Of a stretch of DNA of 64,000 nt, positions 17,573 to 25,726 are shown piece after piece (position 1 is the first letter of the stretch; each line of letters begins with the position of its first letter). This stretch comes from Pseudomonadota bacterium (GTDB lineage Bacteria; Pseudomonadota; Gammaproteobacteria; Burkholderiales; Ferrovaceae). The translations under genes and the position numbers were made by a program. The stretch covers positions 41,061-105,060 of the forward strand of contig JAKBLB010000008.1 of NCBI GenBank assembly GCA_021832305.1, read 5' to 3'. Below the pieces are notes generated by a model. The model searched no databases and was not told the origin of the DNA. It saw nothing but the letters and a program-made list of their open reading frames with translations.

Positions 17573-18459
17573 TTGGGATCTCCGGTTTGCGCGTTCAGCA
17601 GAGGAAACCCGAGGGCCGCCCGGGTCTCATGGTATGCCTGGGCGACCTGCCGTGACAGGGTACGGATGCGCCCGATGTAACCGGCGCGTTCCGTGACCGA
17701 AATGGCGCCACGCGCATCCAGCAGGTTGAAGGTGTGCGAACACTTGAGGGCCATGTCATAGGCGGGGAGGGGTAAGCCCGCCTCGATCAGGCGTTTGGAC
17801 TCGCGTTCGAAACCTGCAAATTGTCCGAACAGCCAGGCAGGGTCGCTGACTTCGAAGTTGTAACGAGACTGTTCCACTTCATTTTGGTGATAGATGTCGC
17901 CATAGCGCAGGCCTTCCGTCCAGATCAGGTCGTAGACGTTGTCACAGCCTTGCAGGTACATGGCGAGGCGTTCTGTCCCATAGGTGATCTCTCCCAGTAC
18001 GGGGGCGCAGGTCAGCCCCCCCACTTCCTGGAAATAAGTGAACTGGGTGACTTCCATGCCGTTGAGCCAGACTTCCCAGCCCAGTCCCCAGGCACCCAAC
18101 GTGGGGTTTTCCCAATCGTCTTCCACAAAACGGATGTCGTTGTTTTGGGGGTCGATGCCCAGAGCAATGAGGGACTCCAGGTAGAGGGACTGGATATCGT
18201 CCGGTGAGGGTTTCAGGACGACCTGAAACTGGTAATAATGCTGCAAACGGTTGGGGTTCTCGCCATAACGCCCGTCTTTGGGTCGGCGCGAGGGCTGAAC
18301 AAAGGCGGCTTTCCAGGGTTCAGGGCCGAGGGCGCGCAGGAAAGTGGCCGGATGGGAGGTGCCCGCCCCCACTTCCATATCAAAGGGTTGCAGCAGGGCA
18401 CAGCCCTGGTCGTTCCAGTAGTGTTGCAAGCGTAGCAGCATGGCTTGGAAGGTGAGCAT
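17569..18459 (-). CDS. glyQ: Glycyl-tRNA synthetase alpha subunit
   Basis: The 296-residue catalytic subunit attaches glycine to tRNA-Gly. Family segments are [46 protein letters not shown] at the start and [33 protein letters not shown] in the middle. Length is normal. It follows dsbB after 3 bases. Confidence 0.97.
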   Translation of the reverse strand: MLTFQAMLLRLQHYWNDQGCALLQPFDMEVGAGTSHPATFLRALGPEPWKAAFVQPSRRPKDGRYGENPNRLQHYYQFQVVLKPSPDDIQSLYLESLIALGIDPQNNDIRFVEDDWENPTLGAWGLGWEVWLNGMEVTQFTYFQEVGGLTCAPVLGEITYGTERLAMYLQGCDNVYDLIWTEGLRYGDIYHQNEVEQSRYNFEVSDPAWLFGQFAGFERESKRLIEAGLPLPAYDMALKCSHTFNLLDARGAISVTERAGYIGRIRTLSRQVAQAYHETRAALGFPLLNAQTGDPK

Positions 18460-18462
18460 GGG

Positions 18463-18963
18463 TCAGAATCGTTTGTTCAGGGGTTGCAGGGAAATCCACA
18501 GTCCAAGGATGATGAACCAGAGCAGGGACCATTCGGAAATGGCCAGACCGGCAAAGGTCCAGCCCACGGTGGCACATTCGCCTGAACCCTTGAGGACGAT
18601 GGCCAGTGCGTTGAAGAAGGGATGGGCCTTGAGGAGATAATTCAGACCAGGGCCGCAACTGGGGACCTGGTCGGGGGGGAGATGCTGAAGCCAGACCTGG
18701 CGCGCCGCGATGGCCGCGCCCGTGAGGGCCAGCGCCCCTCCCAGACGCGCATAGGCGCGCACAAAAAACCCCTGGATGGGGTTATGAATGGCCGCCACCA
18801 GAAAGATGACGCCCAGTCCCATCATCAGGACACGCTGCAAGATGCACAAGGGACAAGGTTCTTCACCCAGACCATGCTGCAGATAGAGGGCAAAAAAGAT
18901 CAGGCCGCTGGCCGCCACAAAACCAAAGCCGTGGCAGAGGCGGCGCGAAAGTGGAAAATTCAT
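18463..18963 (-). CDS. dsbB: Disulfide bond formation protein B
   Basis: The 166-residue quinone-dependent membrane oxidase reoxidises DsbA. Four membrane segments are visible. The first periplasmic Cys pair is CPLC after LGEEP, and the second pair lies in the loop with SCGPGLNYLL and ECATVGW. The ATG at 18963 overlaps the lnt stop by 4 bases and places the first membrane segment correctly. No dsbA is in the window. Confidence 0.92.
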   Translation of the reverse strand: MNFPLSRRLCHGFGFVAASGLIFFALYLQHGLGEEPCPLCILQRVLMMGLGVIFLVAAIHNPIQGFFVRAYARLGGALALTGAAIAARQVWLQHLPPDQVPSCGPGLNYLLKAHPFFNALAIVLKGSGECATVGWTFAGLAISEWSLLWFIILGLWISLQPLNKRF

Positions 18964-20453
18964 CGCAAGGGTCGCCAACGTAAGGAAAGAATCAGGGCAA
19001 GAGCGCAAAGCGCAAGGATACCGTAATTTCCGACCAGCACGAAAGGTGTCACGCCGCCATAGCCGGAAATATTCCCGCCGAGGTTGAAAATTTCCGCGCG
19101 GGGCGCGCGTTCCAGGATCTCTCCATGGGCGCCGATCAATGCGGTGACACCCGTGTTGGTGACGCGCAGCATGGGGCGGCCCGTCTCCAATGCGCGGGTC
19201 TGAGCCATCTGAAGGTGCTGTTCGGGGCCGATGGACGACCCGAACCAGGCATCGTTGGTGAAATTGGCCAGCAGGGTGGCCTGAGGCAACACCTGACGGA
19301 TTTCATCGCCGAAGGCGTCTTCATAGCAGATATCCACCCCGACCCACTGCCCCCCCACGCGCAAGGGCGGTTGAGCGGGATTTCCGCGCTGCTGGTCATC
19401 CAGGGGAATGTTCAGGACGGTGTGGATCAGAGGGCTCAGCAGATTACTCAAAGGGATGAATTCGCCAAAGGGGACGAGGTGGACCTTATGGTAGGCCTGC
19501 ATGGGGGAGTGACCGAAACTGAAGACGCTGTTGTAATACTGACCAGGTTCCGGTTCGGAAAACAGTCCGACCAGAATGTCGCTGTTGTTTTCATAGCCAA
19601 AGGTTTCGAGCGATTCGCTATACCCTTCCGGCATCTGCTGGCGCAGATAGGGCAAGGCACTTTCGGGCAGGAGGATCAGGCGTCCGGTACTGTTGAAGAG
19701 CAGGGTGTTGTAGCGTTGCATGATCAGCCCCCGGCTTTCGGCCATGAACTTCATGTCCTGGGGGATATTTCCCTGCAACAGATTGACTGCGATGGGTTGA
19801 CCCACGGGGTGAACCCAGGGTAGCCGTTTGAGGACCAGTCCGCTGGCAAGGAGCATCCCCAGGGCGAGGAACGAGGCGAGGGCGGAACGATGATGCCGTA
19901 GCGAAAGGAGGGCGAGCGTCAGCAGTCCCGCGCCAAGGACCGTGGCTGCCGAGGCGCCAAATACGCCGAGCACGGGCGTAAACCCGGCCAGTGGGCCTTT
20001 GGGGGTGGCGGCATAGCCCAGGGACAGCCAGGGGAATCCGCTCAGAAACCAACTGCGTACCCATTCGGAGAGCGTCCAGAGTGCCGGGGTGACCAGCAGC
20101 CAGCGACTGGTAGGGCGGTCGTGGAAGCGCCAACTCCAGCGTCCGACCAACGCGGGGAAGAACGCGAGGAAGGCGCTGAAGAGGAAAATGAGGGCGTAGG
20201 CCAAAGGCAGGGGCATGCCGCCAAATTCGTGCAAACTGATCTCGATCCAGTGAATCCCGGTTCCAAAAAAACCCAGACCCCAAAACCATCCGATCCAGCC
20301 AGCGTTCCGACCATGAGGGCAACCATGCCAAAGCAACCCCAAAACCGAGAGAGACAGAAGGGGGGCAGGCCAGACATGGTAGGGCGCGAAACCGGTGACG
20401 GCCAGGCACCCTGCCAGAAGGGCAAAGAAGTTGGCCCGGAGTTTTCCTGTCAT
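18960..20453 (-). CDS. lnt: Apolipoprotein N-acyltransferase
   Basis: The 497-residue inner-membrane enzyme adds the third acyl chain to lipoproteins. Several N-terminal membrane segments (about 1-200) are followed by a periplasmic nitrilase-like domain with the Glu-Lys-Cys triad in LPESALP, YHKVHLVPFGE and DICYEDAF, and a final membrane segment. It overlaps corC by 4 bases. The window also encodes predicted lipoproteins that would be substrates (MltA, PelC, the QseG-like protein). Confidence 0.96.
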   Translation of the reverse strand: MTGKLRANFFALLAGCLAVTGFAPYHVWPAPLLSLSVLGLLWHGCPHGRNAGWIGWFWGLGFFGTGIHWIEISLHEFGGMPLPLAYALIFLFSAFLAFFPALVGRWSWRFHDRPTSRWLLVTPALWTLSEWVRSWFLSGFPWLSLGYAATPKGPLAGFTPVLGVFGASAATVLGAGLLTLALLSLRHHRSALASFLALGMLLASGLVLKRLPWVHPVGQPIAVNLLQGNIPQDMKFMAESRGLIMQRYNTLLFNSTGRLILLPESALPYLRQQMPEGYSESLETFGYENNSDILVGLFSEPEPGQYYNSVFSFGHSPMQAYHKVHLVPFGEFIPLSNLLSPLIHTVLNIPLDDQQRGNPAQPPLRVGGQWVGVDICYEDAFGDEIRQVLPQATLLANFTNDAWFGSSIGPEQHLQMAQTRALETGRPMLRVTNTGVTALIGAHGEILERAPRAEIFNLGGNISGYGGVTPFVLVGNYGILALCALALILSLRWRPLR

Positions 20454-21292
20454 GGAGATGAGGAATCCTGGGCGAGCTTCATGACCGAGACGGAGTGGAG
20501 GCGGCGGCTGTCGGCACGCAGGATTTTGACCCTGAGCCCGGAAAAGACGATCTGTTCTCCGCGCTTGGGCATGCGTCCGAACTGATTCAGGACCAGCCCC
20601 CCGAGGGTTTCGATGCCATTGCCATGGAGATGTGTGCCCATGAAACTATTGAAATCTTCCAGTTCGGTGGTGGCTTTGACGCGAAACTGGTCCTCCCCTT
20701 CCGGGATGATATTGTCCTCGGTTTCATCAAAGTCATATTCATCCTCGATGTCGCCCACGATCTGTTCCAGCACGTCCTCGATGGTGACCAGCCCCGAGAC
20801 TCCCCCGTATTCGTCTACCACCATCGCCATGTGGTTCCGGTTGGTGCGGAATTCGCGGAGCAACACATTGAGGCGTTTGGATTCGGGCACGAAGATGGCC
20901 GGGCGCAGCATGTCGCGGATCTGAAAGGGTAACCCGGCGGTGAAGCGCAGCATATCCTTGGCCAGCAAGATGCCCACCACATTATCCTTGTTGCCATCGA
21001 TGGCGGGAAAACGGGAATGGGTGGTTTCGATGAGGAAGGGAATGACCTGTTCCGGAAAGGATTGAAGGTCGATGACGTCCATCTGGGCCCGGGGAATCAT
21101 CACGTCCCGGACCTGCATGTCGGCTACTCCCAGAACGCCCTCCATCATGCTCAAGGCATCGGTATCGAGCAGGTTTCGTTCCAGTGCCTGGTGCAGAATG
21201 GCGATGAGTTCTTCGCGGTTCTCGGGTTCATGGTGCAACCAGTGGGTCAGACGTTCGAGCAGCGAGGGTTTGTTGGGAGGGTCTTCAACCAT
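20450..21292 (-). CDS. corC: CorC/HlyC-type CBS-domain protein
   Basis: The 280-residue cytoplasmic protein has two CBS domains (DVMIPRAQMDVID..., and MAMVVDEYGGVSGLVTIEDVLEQIVGDIEDEYD) and a C-terminal CorC/HlyC domain. It is linked to Mg/Co efflux with CorA-type or related transporters; the exact role is debated. No membrane segment precedes the CBS pair, which fits the soluble CorC (YbeX) form that accompanies ybeY and lnt. Confidence 0.93.
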   Translation of the reverse strand: MVEDPPNKPSLLERLTHWLHHEPENREELIAILHQALERNLLDTDALSMMEGVLGVADMQVRDVMIPRAQMDVIDLQSFPEQVIPFLIETTHSRFPAIDGNKDNVVGILLAKDMLRFTAGLPFQIRDMLRPAIFVPESKRLNVLLREFRTNRNHMAMVVDEYGGVSGLVTIEDVLEQIVGDIEDEYDFDETEDNIIPEGEDQFRVKATTELEDFNSFMGTHLHGNGIETLGGLVLNQFGRMPKRGEQIVFSGLRVKILRADSRRLHSVSVMKLAQDSSSP

Positions 21293-21785
21293 GGGCAGGA
21301 CGGTCCGGATAAGGATTGGGAATGGAAAGTCGGGTCAACAGATCGATCTCGAGGGTTTCCATGAGGGTGGCCTCCCCCTCGTTTTCGTGATCGTACCCTT
21401 GTAGGTGGAGCGCTCCGTGAATGAGTAGATGGGCATAATGATTCAGGAGCGGTTTATGGTGTTGCCGGGCTTCAGCCCTGACCACGGGCGCGCAAAGTAC
21501 CAGGTCCCCGTGCAGACGGGTGGGGGCGCGAAAATTTTCGTCGGGATAGGTGAACGTCAGAACGTTGGTGGGGTAATCCTTGCGACGAAATGCCTGGTTC
21601 AGGGACCGCCCCTCCGGGCGGTCCACCAGACGCACGGTGATCACGGCGGAACGGCGCAGCGCATGACGCAACCACCGGCGGATCTGCCGTTCGGAGGGTT
21701 GGGGGGATGAACGGCTGGCGCGCTGAACCGTCAGGTCGAGGTGGAAGCGGCGCGGCTCAGCCACGGGGAGAGTGCTGGGTTTCAT
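21285..21785 (-). CDS. ybeY: Endoribonuclease YbeY
   Basis: The product has about 166 residues and acts in 16S rRNA 3'-end maturation and ribosome quality control. The zinc motif HGALHLQGYDH is complete, and RKDYPTNVLTFTYPDE is the typical central segment. Start is uncertain: ATG 21785 overlaps phoH by 29 bases, ATG 21791 and GTG 21764 are alternatives, and none has a clear Shine-Dalgarno, suggesting translational coupling. Confidence 0.93.
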   Translation of the reverse strand: MKPSTLPVAEPRRFHLDLTVQRASRSSPQPSERQIRRWLRHALRRSAVITVRLVDRPEGRSLNQAFRRKDYPTNVLTFTYPDENFRAPTRLHGDLVLCAPVVRAEARQHHKPLLNHYAHLLIHGALHLQGYDHENEGEATLMETLEIDLLTRLSIPNPYPDRPAHG

Positions 21786-22728
21786 AGGCATTGACGATAC
21801 GTTGAACCAGCGGGTGGCGAACCACATCCTCGGTCTGGAAAATGGTGAAAGCAACGCCTTCCACCCGTTGCAGGACATTGCGGGCATCGATCAGCCCGCT
21901 TTTCTGGGTGCGGTGCAAGTCGATCTGGGTGACGTCGCCGGTGATGACGGCGCGGGTGCCAAAACCAATGCGGGTGAGAAACATTTTCATCTGCTCCGGC
22001 GTCGTGTTCTGTGCCTCGTCCAGAATGATGAAACTGTGGTTGAGGGTGCGTCCGCGCATGTAGGCAAGCGGGGCTATTTCGATGATGCCGCGCTCGAAGA
22101 GGCGTCCGACCCGGTCATGGCCCAGAAGGTCATAGAGCGCGTCATACAGGGGGCGCAGGTAGGGGTCGATTTTCTGGTGGAGATCGCCCGGCAGGAAGCC
22201 CAGGCGTTCGCCTGCTTCCACGGCGGGGCGCACCAGGATGATGCGTTTGACTTCCTCCCGTTCCAGGGCATCCACGGCGGCGGCTACGGCCAGATAGGTC
22301 TTTCCCGTGCCAGCGGGTCCTACGCCGAAGCACAGGATATATTCGCGCATTTGTTGAAGGTACTGGATTTGCCGGGGGGAACGGGCTTCCACTTGACCAC
22401 GGCGCGTCTGCAGTATCCGCGTGGTCGGAGCCAAAGCCGGTTCTTCGGCGTATTGCAGACGCAAATGGGTCAGTTTCTGGAACAGAAGGGCAGGATCCAT
22501 GGGCGCGGTGGCCTCCTGATACAATGCGCCCAACGCGGTTTTGGCCCGTTCCAGATCCTGAGGAAGGCCGGTCAGGGTGAAGACATCTCCCCGTCGATGC
22601 AGGTCGATTCCCAGATGGCGGGCCATGAGGGGCAGATTTTCATCGAGCACCCCGCACAGGTTGGCCAGTCGAACATTGTCCAGAGGGGTGGGGATGAATT
22701 CGCATTGTTCGGGAACGGGGACGGGCAT
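21757..22728 (-). CDS. ybeZ: PhoH-like ATPase (YbeZ)
   Basis: The 323-residue P-loop protein has Walker A GPAGTGKTYLA, Walker B FIILDEAQN and the RNA-helicase-like core of the PhoH family. An N-terminal KH-like part (about 15-100) is present. It works with YbeY in RNA metabolism in several bacteria. Its start overlaps the miaB stop by one base (TAATG). Confidence 0.95.
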   Translation of the reverse strand: MPVPVPEQCEFIPTPLDNVRLANLCGVLDENLPLMARHLGIDLHRRGDVFTLTGLPQDLERAKTALGALYQEATAPMDPALLFQKLTHLRLQYAEEPALAPTTRILQTRRGQVEARSPRQIQYLQQMREYILCFGVGPAGTGKTYLAVAAAVDALEREEVKRIILVRPAVEAGERLGFLPGDLHQKIDPYLRPLYDALYDLLGHDRVGRLFERGIIEIAPLAYMRGRTLNHSFIILDEAQNTTPEQMKMFLTRIGFGTRAVITGDVTQIDLHRTQKSGLIDARNVLQRVEGVAFTIFQTEDVVRHPLVQRIVNAYETQHSPRG

Positions 22729-24086
22729 TAGAGCAAGTCAACCAACTCGCCACGCAGGGTGTGGGGGGCCGTGGCCGTGATGCGTACGTCGACGAAATGA
22801 CCGATCAGTCGTTCTCCGCCGGGAAAGTTCACCACGCGGTTATTATCCGTTCGTCCCCTCAATTCCAGCGTATGGCGGCGCGCATGCCCATCCACCAGAA
22901 TGCGCTGACGGGTGCCTACCATGGTCGTACTGATTTCAAAGGCACGGGCATCGGTTTGAGCCAGCAGGGCTTGGAGTCGTGCCCGTTTGACTTCCAATGG
23001 GACGGTGTCCGGCAGATCGGCGGCCGGGGTGCCTGGGCGGGGGCTATACATGAAGCCATAACTGCCATCGAACCCCACCTCTTCGATCAACTGCAGCGTT
23101 GCGGCAAAATCCTCATCGGTTTCGCCGGGGAAGCCGATGATGAAGTCGCTGGTCAAGGACAAACCGGGTTTGGCCCGACGCAGGGCAGCCACGGTTTCCT
23201 TGTAGGATTCCACGGTATAGCCCCGCTTCATGGTCGCCAGAATGCGGTTGGAACCCGACTGGACGGGCAGATGGATCTGGCTGGCCAGTTTGTGCAACCG
23301 GCCGTGGGCAGCGATCAGGGAGGGCGTCACCTCCAGCGGGTGACTGGTGGTGTAGCGAACCCGTTCGATCCCCTCGAGGGCACAGACCTCTGTCAGGAGA
23401 TATGCGAAATCCAGATCTGCGCCGGAGTTTTGCAGGTGTAGCCAGGCATTGACGTTTTGTCCGAGCAGGGTGACTTCCCGGACCCCCTGGCGGGCCAGGA
23501 GACGGATTTCCTCCAGAACGGCCTCGGGCGGTCGGGAGAACTCTTCTCCGCGTGTATAGGGCACAACGCAAAAACTGCAATACTTGCTGCACCCTTCCAT
23601 GATGGAAACGAAAGCCGTGGGGCCTTCAACCCGGGCTGCAGGCAAGGCATCGAATTTTTCGATTTCCGGAAAGGAGATGTCGAGTTGGTGGTGTCCGGAG
23701 CGCTGGCGTTGGCGCATCAGTTCGGGCAGACGATGGAGGGTTTGGGGCCCGAATACCACGTCCACATAGGGGGCGCGGTCCAACAAGGCCTGGCCTTCCT
23801 GGCTGGCCACGCATCCGCCGACGGCAATCACCACGCCGGGTTGGGCCAATTTGAATTCGTGGGCCCGTCCCAGTTCGGAAAAAAACTTTTCCTCGGCTTT
23901 TTCGCGTACCGAACAGGTATTGAAGATGATCAGGTCGGCGCCTGCCATGTCCTCGGTGGGTTCCATGGCATGGGATTGTTGGAGCAATGCAAGTATCTTC
24001 TCCGAGTCATAGACATTCATCTGACAGCCGAAGGTTTTGATGTGGACCTTTCGGCCCGGAGATGTGAGCGGGGTGGTGGAATTCAT
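22728..24086 (-). CDS. miaB: tRNA-2-methylthio-N6-isopentenyladenosine synthase
   Basis: The 452-residue radical-SAM methylthiotransferase modifies A37 of tRNAs that read UNN codons. The N-terminal domain has its three cluster Cys in [21 protein letters not shown] and GCVASQEG. The radical SAM motif is [13 protein letters not shown] domain ends the protein. It is 36 bases after the DUF1134 gene and probably shares its promoter. Confidence 0.97.
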   Translation of the reverse strand: MNSTTPLTSPGRKVHIKTFGCQMNVYDSEKILALLQQSHAMEPTEDMAGADLIIFNTCSVREKAEEKFFSELGRAHEFKLAQPGVVIAVGGCVASQEGQALLDRAPYVDVVFGPQTLHRLPELMRQRQRSGHHQLDISFPEIEKFDALPAARVEGPTAFVSIMEGCSKYCSFCVVPYTRGEEFSRPPEAVLEEIRLLARQGVREVTLLGQNVNAWLHLQNSGADLDFAYLLTEVCALEGIERVRYTTSHPLEVTPSLIAAHGRLHKLASQIHLPVQSGSNRILATMKRGYTVESYKETVAALRRAKPGLSLTSDFIIGFPGETDEDFAATLQLIEEVGFDGSYGFMYSPRPGTPAADLPDTVPLEVKRARLQALLAQTDARAFEISTTMVGTRQRILVDGHARRHTLELRGRTDNNRVVNFPGGERLIGHFVDVRITATAPHTLRGELVDLL

Positions 24087-24122
24087 TGAAACGGCGATGT
24101 GACCTATGGAAATAGAGAGTGT

Positions 24123-24692
24123 TCAGAACGGGTTCCAGGTTTTTTCCGGGGTGTAGTGCATGTAACCGACACTGGCGCCTTCACGCAGACCCACGCCCAG
24201 TCGGATCGGGGCCAGGATGACATCGCCCCGTTGCTGGTAGTTGATGCCGGCGCCGCCGATAAAGTAGAGACTGCCGTCGACGCCGGGGTAGCGCTGGAAA
24301 ATGTCATTGGTGGAGGGCAGATGATAGACCAGAACGAACACCTTGGTGGCATCTCCTCCCAGGTCAAAACCGACGGACGGACCGGTCCAGTAGACTTTGC
24401 GTGCAGCTCCGTCCTTCATGATCAGGTCGCCATTCCCATAACGCAGCCCGACAGCGATGGCACCGGCGACTTCTTCACCCTTGATGTAGCCATTGGGGCG
24501 TCCTTTCTCACGAAAGGCTTTCTCGATCAATTTGGCCAATCCTTCCGTGGTCTGGCCAAAAAACTGGCTGGCGTCCTTGACGATGGCGTCCTGATCAAAG
24601 GTCTGCTCTCCCTGGGTCGGCGCCGCGCTGACCAGTAATGGGAAAAAACCGAACAACACGAACCAGAGACGTACCAGAGAGCGGTGAATCAT
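24123..24692 (-). CDS. DUF1134 (EipA-like) exported protein
   Basis: The product has about 189 residues with an N-terminal signal peptide ending near VSA-AP. The body matches the DUF1134 family: ASQFFGQTTEGLAKLIEKAFREKGRPNGYIKGEE and RKVYWTGPSVGFDLGGDATKVFVLVYHL. The characterised member EipA of Brucella is needed for envelope integrity; the molecular role is unknown. ATG at 24692 is chosen because AAGG lies 9 bases upstream; ATG at 24701 sits inside that signal. Confidence 0.85.
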   Translation of the reverse strand: MIHRSLVRLWFVLFGFFPLLVSAAPTQGEQTFDQDAIVKDASQFFGQTTEGLAKLIEKAFREKGRPNGYIKGEEVAGAIAVGLRYGNGDLIMKDGAARKVYWTGPSVGFDLGGDATKVFVLVYHLPSTNDIFQRYPGVDGSLYFIGGAGINYQQRGDVILAPIRLGVGLREGASVGYMHYTPEKTWNPF

Positions 24693-24728
24693 GGGAACCA
24701 TCCTTGGGTTTTGTGGGTGAACAGGGTC

Positions 24729-24737
24729 ATCATACCA
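24729..24737 (-). promoter_or_regulatory. Extended -10 promoter of the DUF1134-miaB series
   Basis: TGGTATGAT on the minus strand (24729-24737) is an extended -10 element. No good -35 is seen. It would start transcription near 24722, about 30 bases before the DUF1134 start codon. Confidence 0.5.
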
Positions 24738-24757
24738 AAAAATATTGAATCAGGGGC

Positions 24758-24786
24758 TTGAGGAAAGTCCGGTCAAGGGTTAAAAT
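24758..24786 (+). promoter_or_regulatory. tRNA promoter
   Basis: TTGAGG (24758-24763), 17 bases, TAAAAT (24781-24786); transcription would start about 5 bases before the mature tRNA end. Confidence 0.75.
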
Positions 24787-24797
24787 GCACCGCTTGT

Positions 24798-24874
<77 letters not shown>

Positions 24875-24894
24875 CCCCTCCGAATTGACAGCCT

Positions 24895-25290
24895 TCAGAT
24901 TTTGATGATGGTGTCGCCATAGAGAGCCACAAGAGGGTCGTGAGTCATCAGGCGCATAGGTTCGACAAGCGCTTGGGCGACAAGTATGCGGTCAAACGGG
25001 TCTTGATGGTGAGCGGGTAACTCTTCAACGGCTGCCGCATGTTCTGCTTCGACCGGCAGGAATCGATAACCGGATTCCTGGAAATGACGTAGGGCATCTC
25101 GACCAGAAACCGGCATATCACCGCGAGCCAAAGAATGCTTGATCGCAATTTCCCAGACATTCGCAACACTGATCCAAACGGTCGTATTGGGCGACTTGAT
25201 CAAGTCCCGCGCTTTCTGTGACAGTTTTGGGCTGTCCGTGATTGCCCACAGGGCAACATGGGTATCAAGGAGAAGGTTCAGGACGTACAC
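24895..25290 (-). CDS. vapC: PIN-domain toxin, VapC type
   Basis: The 131-residue predicted ribonuclease toxin has the four acidic PIN positions: Asp in LLLDTHVALW, Glu in NVWEIAIK, Asp in DPFDRILVAQA, and Asp in THDPL. VapC toxins cut tRNA or rRNA when their antitoxin is degraded. GTG at 25290 gives the normal short N-terminus and overlaps the antitoxin gene by 26 bases. It ends 20 bases from the tRNA on the opposite strand. Confidence 0.9.
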   Translation of the reverse strand: MYVLNLLLDTHVALWAITDSPKLSQKARDLIKSPNTTVWISVANVWEIAIKHSLARGDMPVSGRDALRHFQESGYRFLPVEAEHAAAVEELPAHHQDPFDRILVAQALVEPMRLMTHDPLVALYGDTIIKI

Positions 25291-25528
25291 CTCCACCCAT
25301 GAATAACCGAGCCACTTCATCATTGTGCGTGTCGATACTGTCAGGCACTTCAAACAACCCCCTGGCTATACCAAGACGCTGACCTGTCGGTGCACTATTC
25401 ATGGGTACCAATCTGGCCGCAGGATGACCATTGCGCGCAATGATGATTTCACGTTCCCGGCCTTGCTCGATGTCTTCTACCAGGCGAGACAGGGAAGATT
25501 TGGCTTGTAGCATATTGACGGTTTGCAC
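25265..25528 (-). CDS. Phd/YefM-family antitoxin of the PIN toxin
   Basis: The 87-residue antitoxin begins VQTVNMLQAKSSLSRLVEDIEQGREREIIIARNGHPAARLVP, the Phd/YefM DNA-binding fold. The C-terminal part would wrap the toxin. GTG at 25528 is chosen over ATG 25513 because GGGAG lies 8 bases upstream and the Phd strand is kept. Antitoxin first, toxin second with overlap is the classical order. Confidence 0.88.
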   Translation of the reverse strand: MQTVNMLQAKSSLSRLVEDIEQGREREIIIARNGHPAARLVPMNSAPTGQRLGIARGLFEVPDSIDTHNDEVARLFMGGGVRPEPSP

Positions 25529-25567
25529 GACATCTGCTCCCTTCCCTGTTGAACACGACACTGGTCT

Positions 25568-25596
25568 AGTCTAGTCTGGCTAATGACAAAAGTCAA
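25568..25596 (-). promoter_or_regulatory. Promoter of the toxin-antitoxin pair
   Basis: On the minus strand TTGACT (25591-25596), 17 bases, TAGACT (25568-25573). The -10 lies in the short direct repeat GTCTAGTCTAGTCTGG, a plausible binding site for antitoxin autoregulation. Confidence 0.65.
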
Positions 25597-25726
25597 ACAA
25601 GCATCTTTGCGGGGAGGGGCTGAGAATTTTTTTGATGGAAATATTTCGCTGTCCGGTTACGGTTTACAATACGATAACTATGGGGGGGCAAATTTTTTTG
25701 CAATAGATTCAAAGGAGAATAATTCT